Shown here: in pieces, positions 12,576 to 23,103 of the stretch
Numbering within the stretch: the first letter of the stretch is position 1
Layout of the letters: every line of letters starts with the position of its first letter
Origin: Deroplatys truncata
Lineage: Eukaryota > Arthropoda > Insecta > Mantodea > Mantidae
NCBI GenBank assembly: GCA_030765065.1
Contig: CM060984.1
Span: 104,947,488 to 105,011,487 of the forward strand
Direction of reading: 5' to 3'
Length of the DNA stretch: 64,000 nucleotides
Position numbers and translations under genes: made by a program
Notes under the pieces: model-generated
What the model was told of the DNA's origin: nothing
Seen by the model: only the letters and a program-made list of their open reading frames with translations
Databases searched by the model: none

Positions 12576-13224
12576 CCGCATATTCTTATCAGTTCCAATG
12601 GAATCAGTTTTGATAAGTTTTTGAAATGCTTTTACATTGCAGTTTTATCTTTAAATCTTTGGTGTATGCAACCCCATTAATGATGTACAAACACCACAGG
12701 AAAACGTCATCAACGGCTAACAGAGCATCCATGACCGACTTGCAGTGCTGAGAGTGCGTGATTCCCTGGAGCCAGGAGCAATAACAGGTCGCTCGAGTTC
12801 ACTCGGGCAGAAGGTAGATCGCCACGGTACATATTGGTTTAATTACGGATTGCGAAATTATAGATTTCAGTCTAGTAGCAAGCGTATGTGTCGTGGTTAT
12901 CTTGACGAGGGCGGTTGTTGGCTCTTCGTAGTGCTATTGGTGCGTCCAAGCGGTGACCGAGCCCGATGCTACTTAAATTACCGGTCGTTTGCTAGACCGT
13001 TAAGTAACACAGTGCCATCTAGCGAGAGAACCGGAAGGAGTGGGTACATGTGGTGAGTGCCAAGAAAAGCAGAAGGGGGGTGCAGCTCAGTGGCCACTCA
13101 CGCAGTCGTGACCCGATGTCACGTGGAGAAACCGGCAGTTTTTACCAGCAGGGCATCCTTGGGCAGGCGGTAGCTCTTGCGCCATCTGGGTTGACGATGA
13201 TCGCATTGCCCAAGTACCGGCCCT
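12576..13224. other. No gene recognised; GC-richer stretch
   Basis: The 12740-13060 segment is GC-richer than the background and open for 103 codons on the plus strand, but no domain is recognisable. It may be part of an older retroelement. Confidence 0.45.
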
Positions 13225-13312
13225 CATAGCCGTGGTCGCTGGAGTGATAAGCTCCGGCGCTCCGCCAAGCTGAGGGTCGCGTGCTCGAGTCCCGCTATGG
13301 GCATGGGTGTTT
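13225..13312 (+). repeat. tRNA-like SINE segment
   Basis: A plus-strand B-box-like GTGCTCGAGTCCCGC (about 13280-13294) follows an AGTGATAAGCTCCGGCGC stretch in tRNA-like spacing. The ends CATAGC and GCTATG are complementary. The downstream GTGTGTATGTG tail resembles a SINE tail. No proper anticodon arm is visible. Confidence 0.4.
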
Positions 13313-13465
13313 ATGTGTATGTGTGTTGTGTAATAGCGGCAATAAGCGGTAACAAAAACAGTAAAAACACGGTATCATAAACTGGATAAAACAAAGGAAC
13401 TTAAAAAAAAAGTATATTAACCAACCGGTTGGGATGAAGAGCAAGCTTAGTGTAGATCGTGTGCG

Positions 13466-13468
<3 letters not shown>

Positions 13469-13502
<34 letters not shown>
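13469..13502. repeat. (CT)n microsatellite
   Basis: A pure CT repeat. On the minus strand it makes a spurious Arg-Glu repeat frame. Confidence 0.95.
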
Positions 13503-13505
<3 letters not shown>

Positions 13506-13509
13506 ACAT

Positions 13510-15470
13510 CGATTAGGTAAGGGAGACTCGAATGGCTATGAAGTATATGCGGTCTGTGCCGCAGATCGTCCGAAGTGCCCTGTTCTGCACGACTTGCAGT
13601 CTGCAGATAGTGGACGGAGCCACCAAATCCCAGACCTCGCAGCCGACAGTATCAAGGCGGAATGCTCGCATGATACAGGCGCAGTTTGAGGCAGGTAGGC
13701 ATGGTTGAACAGAACACTGTATACAACTGCCGAAGTACAGCGTGACCCAAGCAGATGTTAGCCTTGACATGGGGAGAATGTGAGGCCGTGGTCGAGCAGC
13801 ACCTCGAGATACTTGGTGGAGTTAACCCAGAGGATTTTCCTCCTCAGTCTCAAAGCCTTTCCGGCCGTCAGCGACGAACGTTAGCGAGCAGTAGGGCAGA
13901 GTTCTTCTGCGGTTTAATGGCCATTCTCCACCTTTTATTCCATCAGCCAATGGCTTGGAGCTTTCTCTGTAGTGGAGGGAAGCAGTAACGAACATTTTTG
14001 TTATGTACCATCATGAGAACAGCACGTAACAGTACTGGGTTCAGTGGGGAGTCAGACATGTAGGCGGCGAAGAGTAACGGCGACAGTACACTGCCTTCCG
14101 GTACCCCGGTCGCTATGGGTCTGAGGATAGCCTCCCTTCCAACCGCACCCAGAGGGCGCGATCCCGTAGGAAACTGCCAATCAGAGGTAGGTGAGGGATA
14201 TTTGCCTCCTTGAGTTTACACAACAGATCTTAGAGACACGTGTGGAGAAGCCCTTTACCACGTCTAAGAGTGCTGCGAGTGGAAGCCCAGGGTAGCCTTC
14301 TCTACCAATCGCAGCAGCTGCGGTATCGGGAGTGCCTACTATGAAAACCGAAAATTAAATTGAGTTTAATTTATGGCGCTCTTTCACTGCTGTGGTCCTT
14401 AGTATCCTATTCTAATATTGAAAGACCGGAAATTTTGCTAAGAGGCATCTTTATCAGGCTTGAAGTTCTTTTACGTGACGTAAATCTACGATACGGGACT
14501 ACCGGCTTTACTTCCCTTCCGAAGGAAGCCCTGTAAGCATTTTTACATCCCAAAAAATCCATCGCCCTAAGCCGGCTTTGAACGAGCGACCTCGGAAACC
14601 AGAGGCTAGAATGGTAACCACTACACCCGGAGGACACACGAAAACCGAGCTAATGATCGGTTTCCTCGAATAGAGGGGTAAGGCAGCGTAGGTGCAATCG
14701 CTCAAATACTTTTGAGACGATTGGGAGCAAACTGATGGAATGGAAGACCCGGATGGGAAGCTGGATGGGAAGCCCGTGTCCTTGCCGGACTTCATGGACC
14801 ACTCTCGCCAACTTCCAACAGGAGTGAAAGTGGCGGAGATGCAGGCATGCATTATAAAGCCGCGTCAGGTGGATAACGGCCTTTCGGCGAAGGTGCTGGA
14901 GCATGGATGCCATGACGCCATCATGTCCAGGTGATTTATGAGAGTTTAGTTTATAGATTTCGGTGGCCAGCACTCGCGGCTTTACTATTGGAATATGGAT
15001 CTCCTCGTGGGAGGGGAGGTAGATCCACATAGAGGCAGTCCACCGTCGCCTCCACAAGTTCAATAAACTCTTCAATAAACTCCTCGTCCTGGGAGTCTTC
15101 CCGGAGCTCGAATTGAGACTAGATATCTGCAAAATCCATAGCTTTCTCTTGGGGCTCCAAAGCAAGTCTCTCCCGAGCGCCGTGAAATGGATGCTGGTAC
15201 TGTATTTTGTCCCATCTGAGGAATCTGATTATCCGTCAAGGTTGCCTCTATTCCAGGTTGTCGTTTTATATAGTATTTTCCCAGACCGCTTTGTGATGCG
15301 CGCGAAGCAGTAGCCTAGTCAGGGCTTTGAACTAGTGGTAAACTGATTGGATCCTGGAAAGGCGGAAGCGCTACTATAGTTTCCGGACAGTGACCTTGGC
15401 TTTTAGTAACTGCCGGAGTTCATTGGGTATGGTCCTCGGGTTGGGCCTGTCAGATGTGATGCGGTAGGTA
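13510..15470 (-). pseudogene. Jockey-type LINE ORF2, decayed and split by a SINE
   Basis: Read from right to left, the minus strand shows the linker before RT (15160-15450), then RT fingers and palm: NSHKSPGHDGVMASMLQHL (15165-14650 frame), LLPIVSKVFERL, and after the SINE LDVVKGF, the region before ATGVP and VLSPLLFAAYMSD (about 14060-14100). It ends with GCEVWDLVAPSTICRLQVVQ (13513-13770), the conserved Jockey C-terminal segment. This gives RT from motif 0 to beyond the thumb. Many stops and frameshifts separate the pieces, and the catalytic FADD box is not readable. An EN domain is not visible. The element is dead. Confidence 0.85.
14352..14639 (-). mobile_element. SINE A copy in the Jockey LINE, with 9-bp TSD
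   Basis: A tRNA-headed SINE on the minus strand. The head (A-box GTGTAGTGGTTACC, about 14615-14628) is at the right and the AT-rich tail is at the left. It is flanked by perfect 9-bp target duplications GAAAACCGA (14343-14351 and 14640-14648), the mark of LINE-driven insertion. It interrupts the RT of the surrounding LINE and so inserted later. Full copies of this family in the window are about 280-290 bp. Confidence 0.9.
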
Positions 15471-15516
15471 TACGCGTATACGCAGTCAGGACATAGCTCC
15501 ATCCGATTTACTTGAT

Positions 15517-15738
15517 GAAGAGCTTAAAATGCACACAGTTGAAGAGTTGATTAAGATACTAACATACGATATGTACGAAAAACTACATCAGCATTATAAT
15601 CCACTAATAACAACATTAGGAAACTACGATAGAGAAAATAACAAACATAACAGACCCATATCACTATTCGATAGAGCATTATCCATTGATCACACTGATG
15701 AAATACAACACTTCCTTGACAATCTCATCCAATCATGA
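15517..15738 (+). pseudogene. Jockey-type LINE ORF2 extreme C-terminus
   Basis: The open frame has the C-terminal signature of Jockey-clade ORF2: EELIKILTYDMYEKLHQHYN, then a PLITTLGNYD and a basic KHNRPISLFD stretch before the stop. It points opposite to the decayed Jockey element next to it, so it is a separate, severely 5'-truncated insertion. The preceding GTATACGCGTATACGC palindrome (about 15468-15483) sits at the join. Confidence 0.65.
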
Positions 15739-16424
15739 CAAAGACGCTGTCACAGGACTACTTCTCACTAAATTCCCAATTTTCTTCCTATTATTTTTCC
15801 TTTATTTCAGATCCAGTCTGTTGCAGTGCCCTCAAGCCCTCAGAAACTGCTGAGGCGGACCAGGGAAAAAGGGCCTTCCACCGTGATCGACGTGGGCAGG
15901 TAATTTCTGGCCGCTGCATAATGGAGCCGATCACACAGATGACATTAGCAGCCTACTCGGACAACGAGACTGACGAACGCCAGAGCTTGATTCAAACGGA
16001 CGCGTTATTGTGTACTACTAACGGGCAGATATCACCTGCAAAGACCGGCACAGGAAGCAACATTTACAACTCACTATCATACATTATTCAATAACATTAC
16101 ACGCTATTGTGCACTTAATTTCTAGTACTAATGTACACTAACACTTAGCTTAAGCTAAAATCATGACAAGCTGGCACTCCCTGCTGTTACAAGTAGCATA
16201 TAATACACAAACATATTAGCCTAAGTTAGCATCATGACTAGCAGGAACTCCATGCACACATTTACAACATTAAAATGTAAGCATCCACAAAATACACACT
16301 TTTAAAAGGCATGAATTCCCACTGGTAATGTTCAGGTTTCATGGACAATCCCAGTAATTAATACTGGACGCGCTCGCATGCGATGCATACCAGCAACTTA
16401 GCTATTCACATACTAACCGGGGTG
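15739..16424. other. No gene recognised
   Basis: A 119-codon frame (15735-16094) shows no domain. A CTAAGTTAGCATCATGAC-like phrase occurs twice about 60 bp apart (near 16150 and 16215), a small diverged duplication. Confidence 0.5.
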
Positions 16425-17105
16425 CTATGCGGAACCCGACCATGAATGAATTTCACACAAAACACAGCAATACACAATTAACACGTGTAGGGTTTTTTTA
16501 GTGGGTATTCCGCGACTGAGTGGCGAGCCCCACATATCCCCCAGCCATTGCACGTCGGTTAGAGGTTGAATGCAGTAATACATTTCCCGCCCCCATGGAA
16601 AAAAAGTCAGTATGTGTTGGGAGAAGGCCACGGCCGCCGCTTCCAGTGCATCGATAGAACTCTTCACTATGTTGAAATCTGGATCAACTCCCCTTAGGAA
16701 AACAGCTAAGAAAGCAGTGTCTTTCCTGTCATTACACTCGTCTGTGCTAATGAGTAGTGCACTAGCTTTCCGATTTTTGTTTTCAGTTGTTCCTCCAAAT
16801 TGAGAGCATTTCTGCAATTCGCTCGGTGACTGTTCGAAGGGATAAACTGAGAGCTTTAAAGGAATTCATCAAGGCAAGGCAAATTTCTTCAGCAGCAGTT
16901 ATTAAGCATTCCTTCACAGTCTCCTTTAGGAGAGAGGTTTAGATAATTTGGCAATCTGGTTTGAAATTTTAAAGCTGGCACGAACTATACTTTGACGATC
17001 AACTGTCGTCTTGTTAGTACTCTGATTTTTCCTTGAGGAAAAGTGCCATATTCCTCCGCATGTGCATTTGTGAAATGCCTCCTTATGTTATAATGTGAAG
17101 GATAT
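16425..17105 (-). pseudogene. hAT-type (GTF2IRD2/ZBED-like) transposase fragment
   Basis: The 130-residue minus frame contains ALLISTDECNDRKDTAFLAV followed by FLRGVDPDF. This matches the start of the RNase H-like fold of domesticated-style hAT proteins, where the first catalytic Asp lies in the DES/DEC motif. Upstream in other frames are a BED-finger-like RRHFTNAHAEEYG remnant (about 17060-17090) and IVRASFKISNQIAKLSKPLS. The order matches GTF2IRD2-like proteins. Stops and frameshifts break it, and the second half of the transposase is absent. Confidence 0.65.
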
Positions 17106-17280
17106 GATACTATTGTGCCACAAACCAAATACGTGATTATTCACCTTCGAAGATGGTGAAATACTTTTCTTCCCATTCAGGATTCAAAGACGGCTAAGTA
17201 CGTCCTGCACTCACTGTGAAGGGTAAGTCACTGAACTGGCCTGCTGTTTGAATCCTCAACCCTTCTCTTGACCTTGCACG

Positions 17281-17297
17281 CACACAGGCACACAGAC

Positions 17298-17336
<39 letters not shown>
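17281..17336. repeat. (CA)n/(CG)n microsatellite
   Basis: An alternating CA tract with an internal CGCGCG run. It is purine-pyrimidine alternating throughout and therefore a potential Z-DNA former. Confidence 0.9.
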
Positions 17337-17394
17337 TATCAGTGCAAGCCTTGAGCTGATCGCTCGCTGACAGCATTCGCCCAAGCCCTTTCAA

Positions 17395-17660
17395 ATCCTG
17401 TCGATTTTCAATTGTTCCTCTTGATGTAATGGAAAGAGTAACGCCAGCATATAGCGTTCAGTTCTAAAGCATTTGACTATCGCTATTTCCTTTGTATCTA
17501 CAATCATGTGTAATGCAGCTATTTTCGGAAAGGGTTCTCTGGATTAAAATGAAGTAGACAGGAAAATAAACTTTCGTAAGAATAATTTGTGTACCCACTA
17601 ATAAGCGAAAAAGAGTAGAAAAGTAATGTGAATGTATCACATCAGAATTTTGTTTCCTAA
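17395..17660 (-). repeat. Interspersed 0.9-kb family, partial copy 4
   Basis: Matches the 5' third of the family in reverse orientation. It shares GTGTAATGCAGCTATTT, ATTAAAATGAAGTA and the ACTAATAAGCGA...GTAGAAAAGTAATGTGAATGT end with the copy at 48886-49150. Confidence 0.65.
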
Positions 17661-18158
17661 AATAATCATTCACTGTCTTTGGCACAAGCTTTAATTTGTC
17701 TTTGTACGTAGAATTACTTCCTAAGAGAATCACTTTATATCCCTCCACCTTACATATAATGAATTTTTACTTCTACTTACCTGCAAGTACATATTAGGGA
17801 AAACAAAAATGTCCCTAAATATGTTTAATTTAAGGATATGTTCTCCAGTCAAATTAAAGGCTGTTAATCATTTCATTTAATTATTCACAAAATACTTATT
17901 TGCACACATATTTTCCTTCTCTTGAATTTTGATTGTAATTTTCCAGAAATTAATGTTAATTTTACTATATAAACATATGCCAATATTCACAGATGTGTGG
18001 TAGAAAATAAATGCTATATAAATAAAATAATGAGCAAATGCTTTTGGGTGCAATTTTGAAAGAGATGACCAGAATGCAACCACATTAACTGTGAGGCATT
18101 ACTTGAAGCACTAACTAAGAAAAAAAAATTAAAATTAGAACTAATGTACGAAAATATT
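17661..18158. other. No gene recognised
   Basis: AT-rich spacer without features. Confidence 0.6.
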
Positions 18159-18589
18159 CCTTTTGGGGTCGAATTTATAGTCGTCGCTTATGTGAAAAGT
18201 AGATGCTTAAGCAATAAGTATTTCCTTCTTACAAGGAAACGCTTATTACTATTTGGTATACATAGACGGTACTTATATTGCTCAGAGCTAAACGCTTACT
18301 TATTTCCGAAGCACATGTGGCAACATGGTTCAGCTGTTTCACAGCCACTCGGATGCGCGAAGAAATGTGTAAACAAACATGCAAGTCACCACATAGTCAG
18401 CCGCCATTTTCATGTTCGTTGTTTTGTTCACAACAGCTGTTGAGCACGTGGTAGAAGTTTGCGAGTTTTAAATGGTACATTTATTAATTAGTTAACTTTC
18501 ATTTAAAATCAAGCAGATCGTAAATTTAGTTAAGGGTTTGTAGTAATAGTTATACAGTTACGTTAGTTAAGTTGAAAACACGCCAAAAG

Positions 18590-18700
18590 GAAAGCGTTTT
18601 AGCGAGCAGGAAAGAAACTAACTAAAAGAGTTGGTGCTGTGATACAAAGACATCGTAGAATGCAGGCAAACGGACGCTGTATGATGTACTGGCCTTTAGT
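18590..18700 (+). pseudogene. MYB/SANT-like DNA-binding domain remnant
   Basis: One plus frame reads GKRFSEQERN, stop, LKELVL, stop, YKDIVECRQTDAV. This is the first part of the MYB/SANT (zeste-like) domain that accompanies Harbinger transposases. In that domain a KxFT/S-E-E-x start is followed by a Lys-Tyr pair and a KTDA motif. Two stops interrupt it, and the rest of the domain is not readable. Confidence 0.5.
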
Positions 18701-18768
18701 GGTATTTATTTACTCGTGGACTGTTTTAAAAATGAAAACCTGACTTTCTAGCGTAAAGTGTTTCTTGC

Positions 18769-18812
18769 TATACCTTTTTCACTATAAGCTGAAAGGAGAA
18801 GTAAACAAAACT
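18769..18812. repeat. 44-bp inverted repeat, left arm
   Basis: Perfect reverse complement of 20237-20280, separated by 1424 bases. Both arms lie inside the Harbinger-like element and are not part of its termini. Confidence 0.95.
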
Positions 18813-19115
18813 ACGTGACAAGAGGGCACCTCATTGGTTGGTGGGCAAACTACAACCTTTCCCACTTAGCATGTCGTCTCTTCCTCTACAAAAACAGATC
18901 GGTTCAGATCGTAACATTTTGTTGTTATTCTCGTGCAAAGAAATTAAAAAAAACTCATTATTGTAACAGTTCAATTTATGAAACTAATTGTGTTTGTTCG
19001 ATTCACCTATAACTAAATGAACCGCTATAGCAGAGGGTTAAGAGGCTATGCGCAGGCGCTGCAGTTCGTTTCCAGATGAGCCACCAGTGCACTTTTGCAA
19101 CGTGTTGAGAAAATC

Positions 19116-19633
19116 ACTACGTATCCATGGAGAATTGAAATCGATTCAAGTCCAATCCCATACTGAATACGATCCGCATTTCCATGTTAAATTCAGTAAG
19201 TATTGAAATCGATTTGGATACACAAAGTTCGAGAATAAAATAATTCAAGCTTTTATGTTGGTCAACTTGGATTTAGATTGCCAAACCTGTTAAGCATATG
19301 TTAATTTGTTTTTCTGTATATTCTGGGTTTTGAGGTTAGTGAATGTTTTTGAGAAGAATAAATTGCGAATTATGGAAGCGATAAAAATGGCTTTGCTGTG
19401 TATTTTATTACACATGTGATTAACGATTTCCGCTAATAAAAACGAAATGAGCATGCAGCGTGTTACGATATAGTAGCGAGTAGTATCTTTGGCGTATTCA
19501 AAACGATTTGAATGCAGTAGGTTTCCATGCAACAAATTTCGATCCGATTCTACTTTCTAAGCGGATCGGACCCAAGGTTCAAAACGATCTCAGGTGTACT
19601 CAAGTCGATCTCAATTCCCCATGGAAACGTAGT
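19116..19633. mobile_element. MITE nested in the Harbinger-like element
   Basis: About 518 bp with inverted ends: left ACTACGTATCCATGGAGAAT and right (reverse complement) ACTACGTTTCCATGGGGAAT, followed by TTGA(A/G)ATCGA(T/C)T on both sides. Subterminal GATCCG and ATCGATTT motifs recur near both ends. No coding frame. The target duplication is unclear. Confidence 0.75.
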
Positions 19634-20236
19634 AGTACTCTAGAGAGTGTCATGGCTGAGAATCCTCAACCACTACGGAAAACAAACGCGGGAATGGAAG
19701 GAAGATGATTGTGTTAAATGCTTTTAACAAATTCTATGAAAAGTACCCACCTTTAATCAACAATGAACATAGTTGGCCATTGTTTAGCAATAATTGAACT
19801 TCTTTGTTAGTGATGCAGAATTGTTGCTCGGATAGCTTGGGTCGTGTTTGTTTTCTGTTGTGTTTTAACTTATAGGGTGCTAATCGTTTTTTTAACTTGT
19901 TGATTTATTAAAGCTTCAAGCATAGGTGTTATATTGACATTAGTCATTAAATGAAGGATTTCTAAAGCCTTCAGTGAAGAACAGTTTAATCCAGTACCTT
20001 TAATTACAGATGCCGAACTGTTCAGGTACAACTTTTATTTGTCTACTCTTAGTGTTATGTGTTAGAAGTTTAGGATGTAAGGCAAAATATAGGAATAAAA
20101 CATACAATGTTTAAAAGCTAATGATCCCCAAGCTGCGAAATATACTTTAATCGCATTCTGTCTGAAGCAATTTCCTCTCACGGGTACGTCATCCTCGACG
20201 TGGTGCTGCCATGTGCTCGGCGGAGTGATACATTTA

Positions 20237-20280
20237 AGTTTTGTTTACTTCTCCTTTCAGCTTATAGTGAAAAAGGTATA
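20237..20280. repeat. 44-bp inverted repeat, right arm
   Basis: Perfect reverse complement of 18769-18812. On the plus strand it contains a polypyrimidine stretch ending in TTTCAG, like a 3' splice site. That may be chance. Confidence 0.95.
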
Positions 20281-20798
20281 AAAGTATTTACAATGTGCGC
20301 ATTATGCATATACATGCATGGAAACAAATCACAAATGCAATTACTACACCATCTAGCAGTAATAAGAAAAGCAAAAGTAACCAATAACTTACAATGTTTG
20401 GCTTTAGCAGTGGTTTTACACGCGAAATCGATAAACCTATTTTCAAGATTTTGATAACCCGACGTAGATTTGCGAATTAATGGCGAAGAGTGTGACTTGT
20501 TAAGTGATTCATTACAGTCGTAGTGATTATGCAAAATAGGCAATTTGATCGAGAAAACCACTGCAGAGATGTATTTATGTACTGCAGAAATATTTCCGCT
20601 TTTATTAAATAGGTGCAGCGGAATCTCGTTTTCTAGGGACTTAAGGACTTTGAACTTAAATGGGAAAACGTCTGAACAGAATACATATGGATAGTGTTAT
20701 AGAACTGAGATTCTATACATTATATTTTCAAGTAAGCCTGTCTCACGTTGCGACTTCATAACCTCTGTTTGTTAAGATTACGTTGTTTAACAGAGACA

Positions 20799-20987
20799 TT
20801 AGATTATTACAACAGCGGCTTTGGTAAACCGATACCACTTCTTAAATTCAGCATCTCTGCGTTTCAAGTGAATTCTGCAAATCACGTAAATTCGTTTATT
20901 AATGCGCAGTACAATTTCGTTATCAAATTCCATATACTCCACGAAATCGCTATTATCGTTAATCTCCGTTGTAGGCAGTTGGTGCAA
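20799..20987 (-). pseudogene. HARBI1-like transposase N-terminal remnant
   Basis: The 62-residue minus frame ends in DAEFKKWYRFTKAAVVII, preceded by FVEYMEFDNEIV and an Arg-rich stretch. This resembles the segment before the DDE domain in insect HARBI1-like proteins, where a D-x-E-F-x-x-x-(Y/F)-R-(F/L)-(S/T)-K motif is common. A stop follows at once. The catalytic domain is not readable downstream, so it is deleted or decayed. Confidence 0.5.
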
Positions 20988-21134
20988 GATGGTGTTGGCT
21001 CTCCTTATTGCATATAAGCGGAGGTCGGAGCGTCCTTATATGAAAAGCATTTCCTTATTTGTCTCCATATTGAAAATCGCTGCTTAAGGACTTCCTTGAA
21101 ATAAGCGACGACTATGAATTCGACCCTTAAAAGG

Positions 21135-21870
21135 TCTTTTAAGTGAAAAGTTTATAACAAAACTGAGAGAATGAAAATGCTCAAATGAGCTTAGAGAGCT
21201 GGAAATCTTATGCTTAAAGCATCTACCGTATCCATCCTAAGAGGTGTTGGAAAAATGAAAACACAAGAAAACATCTTGAAACAATCAGCAAGGGCTCGGA
21301 ATGTAAGTGGCAAGTATATAATATTCTGTAGTAACTAGGTGGGTTATAAGCTGTTCTTCCCACCAGTTAGCTACAGTTTGCAAGATCAAATGTATGTAGA
21401 TAGAATGTAGAAAGCGAGAACTGGAAGTTCTAAACATATAAACTAAATAATTTTAATTGGAAACATTTATTTATTTTGTTGAAGCTGAATTAAATTACGG
21501 GTTCTATTTATAAAGACAAGATCCTTAGCTTCAGAAGAAATACGGACATTTGTGGTAAACATAAATCTGCAGCTCAAAAACTGTAGATTACGTGTAAAAG
21601 CCAAAATTTTCCAAGCGCAATGGCAGCCTACCATAATACTTTTGCTATGCGATTAACTGAAAATTGAACCCCAAAGATGTGATTTTATTCACTTGGGTTA
21701 TCACCTAGCTGTAGAAATGAGAAGCATAATCAAACGTGATCACAATTCCAAAATGACACATTTCTCCACAAAAACAGCCAAATGTAAAATCACTACATGT
21801 CTTAAATAACTTGAGGTTACATAGAAAACAACATAAGATGGTGAAAAATGTGAAGCGAGCAAAGCACCCA
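21135..21870. other. No gene recognised
   Basis: AT-rich spacer. Confidence 0.6.
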
Positions 21871-21890
21871 TTTGAGCACTGAGCGAGGTA

Positions 21891-21953
21891 GGGCCGCGGT
21901 AACGTGTAAGACTAGCATCCGGGAGGTCCCGGGTTCGATTTCCGGGACGGCCC
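21891..21953 (+). repeat. tRNA-like SINE head with complementary ends
   Basis: A 63-base segment starts with GGGCCG and ends with CGGCCC, a perfect 6-bp closing stem. It contains a perfect T-arm (CCCGG, loop, CCGGG) with B-box GGTTCGATTT. The 5' half lacks a normal D-arm and the whole is shorter than a tRNA. It is followed by SINE-like sequence and by repeat family C. Confidence 0.6.
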
Positions 21954-22054
21954 ATCCTGACCCATGGGGTTTTCGTGTTTTTTTTCGGGATCAGCAGGCG
22001 AATGTCTTCTTTTCTACCACGATTTCCTTTCCAACCCTTTCCTTTCATTCTCAT

Positions 22055-22290
22055 CTTTCAGGTGTGCTTCTGGATTTCGTGGTGTATAGCGGTGCCGGAC
22101 AAATGGAGCGGATGCACGCTCAATGGAAAGGGTATTCCCTGTGGACACCAGAGGGAATACTCCAGCACGGGACGGGTCTGCGAGATTGGAAATGTTACAG
22201 ACTTCCGCGCATCTGACGCTTATCTGTCTACGGTTGTGGCCTACTGTGGTTCCTTCACCTCATTCCTTCCTCCTGGGAGGTGGTAGCCAC
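22055..22290 (+). repeat. Dispersed repeat family C, copy 2
   Basis: Same family as 5940-6240 in the opposite orientation. Shared blocks are TCAGGTGTG, TTTCGTGGTG, GGTGCCGGACAAATGGAGC and GGTTCCTTCACCTCATTCC. Confidence 0.65.
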
Positions 22291-23103
22291 AACAGACCTG
22301 TGCAACGCGTGGTGTTTTCCTCCGTTGAGAAACCTACATCCGCTTGAGCAGGAAGATATTAATGTGTGTAATATATTCACATTTCCTATATTCGTACTCT
22401 TAATGACAAAGAAGCTTCAGTTTGATAAATTACACAATATTACAATGTTCATTGTTGCTACTTAAGCAACAGTACAAATGCTTAGACTTATGTCTGTATA
22501 TGTGAATTTTGTTTCATGTAAAGGCAAGAAAAAGTTCATTAACCTAAATGCATAGAATGAACTGCTGAATCGATTTTTTCGGGTTTTTGTTGACATATTT
22601 TGTCTCATGCACCTACGTATTGTCATTAGGGTTCGCAAGTTGAAGACCTATAAATTACCTAAAAGAGACCAAAAATATCCTAAAAAAGATGTAATAACTA
22701 GAACAAAAATGTATAACTATGAGGCAAATTAATTCATATTTTTAATAATTTTAATTGAATGATATATTTAAACAATCAATATAATGCTTCACATTAGGCA
22801 TCAATATTATTAAATCAGCCATTACTAAAAGAGAAGTGTGTCATTTCCCCCCAAATTGTATTATTTATGTACTCCAGATGTACATTAATACATAACATTT
22901 TTGTTTAATTCTGCTGGTATGAAACATACAGTGCAAAAAATCTCGTTCTTCTTTGTCATATTTTTTAGATTGTTGTGTTAAACTGTATAAACCATTGTTG
23001 TCTGTTCGAATTGAGAAAGAGCAGTAAAATGTAGTCCAAAGAAGGTGATGTTGTAAAACAAACTTTTAAGACCTAAAAAAAGGCGAAAAAGGGCCAATAA
23101 ACA
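22291..23103. other. No gene recognised
   Basis: AT-rich. Nothing recognised. Confidence 0.6.

Larger units (their letters stand above)
18159..21134. mobile_element. PIF/Harbinger-like DNA transposon (degenerate)
   Basis: The ends are inverted repeats: left 18159 CCTTTTGGGGTCGAATTTAT and, on the reverse strand from 21134, CCTTTTAAGGGTCGAATTCA. Both continue into AGTCGTCGCTTAT for about 40 bp in total. Inside are remnants of two convergent genes typical of PIF/Harbinger elements: a MYB/SANT-like protein on the plus strand near the left end and a HARBI1-like N-terminus on the minus strand near the right end. A nested MITE (19116-19633) and a 44-bp inverted repeat lie between. The 3-bp target duplication is not clear. 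Class assignment is inference. Confidence 0.55.

Noticed and set aside
13295-13504. Minus-strand frame starting with an Arg-Glu repeat
   Set aside because: It is the translation of a (CT)n microsatellite with no domain after it.
14508-14852. 114-codon minus frame as a separate gene
   Set aside because: It is part of the decayed LINE and the SINE in it, running across the insertion boundary.
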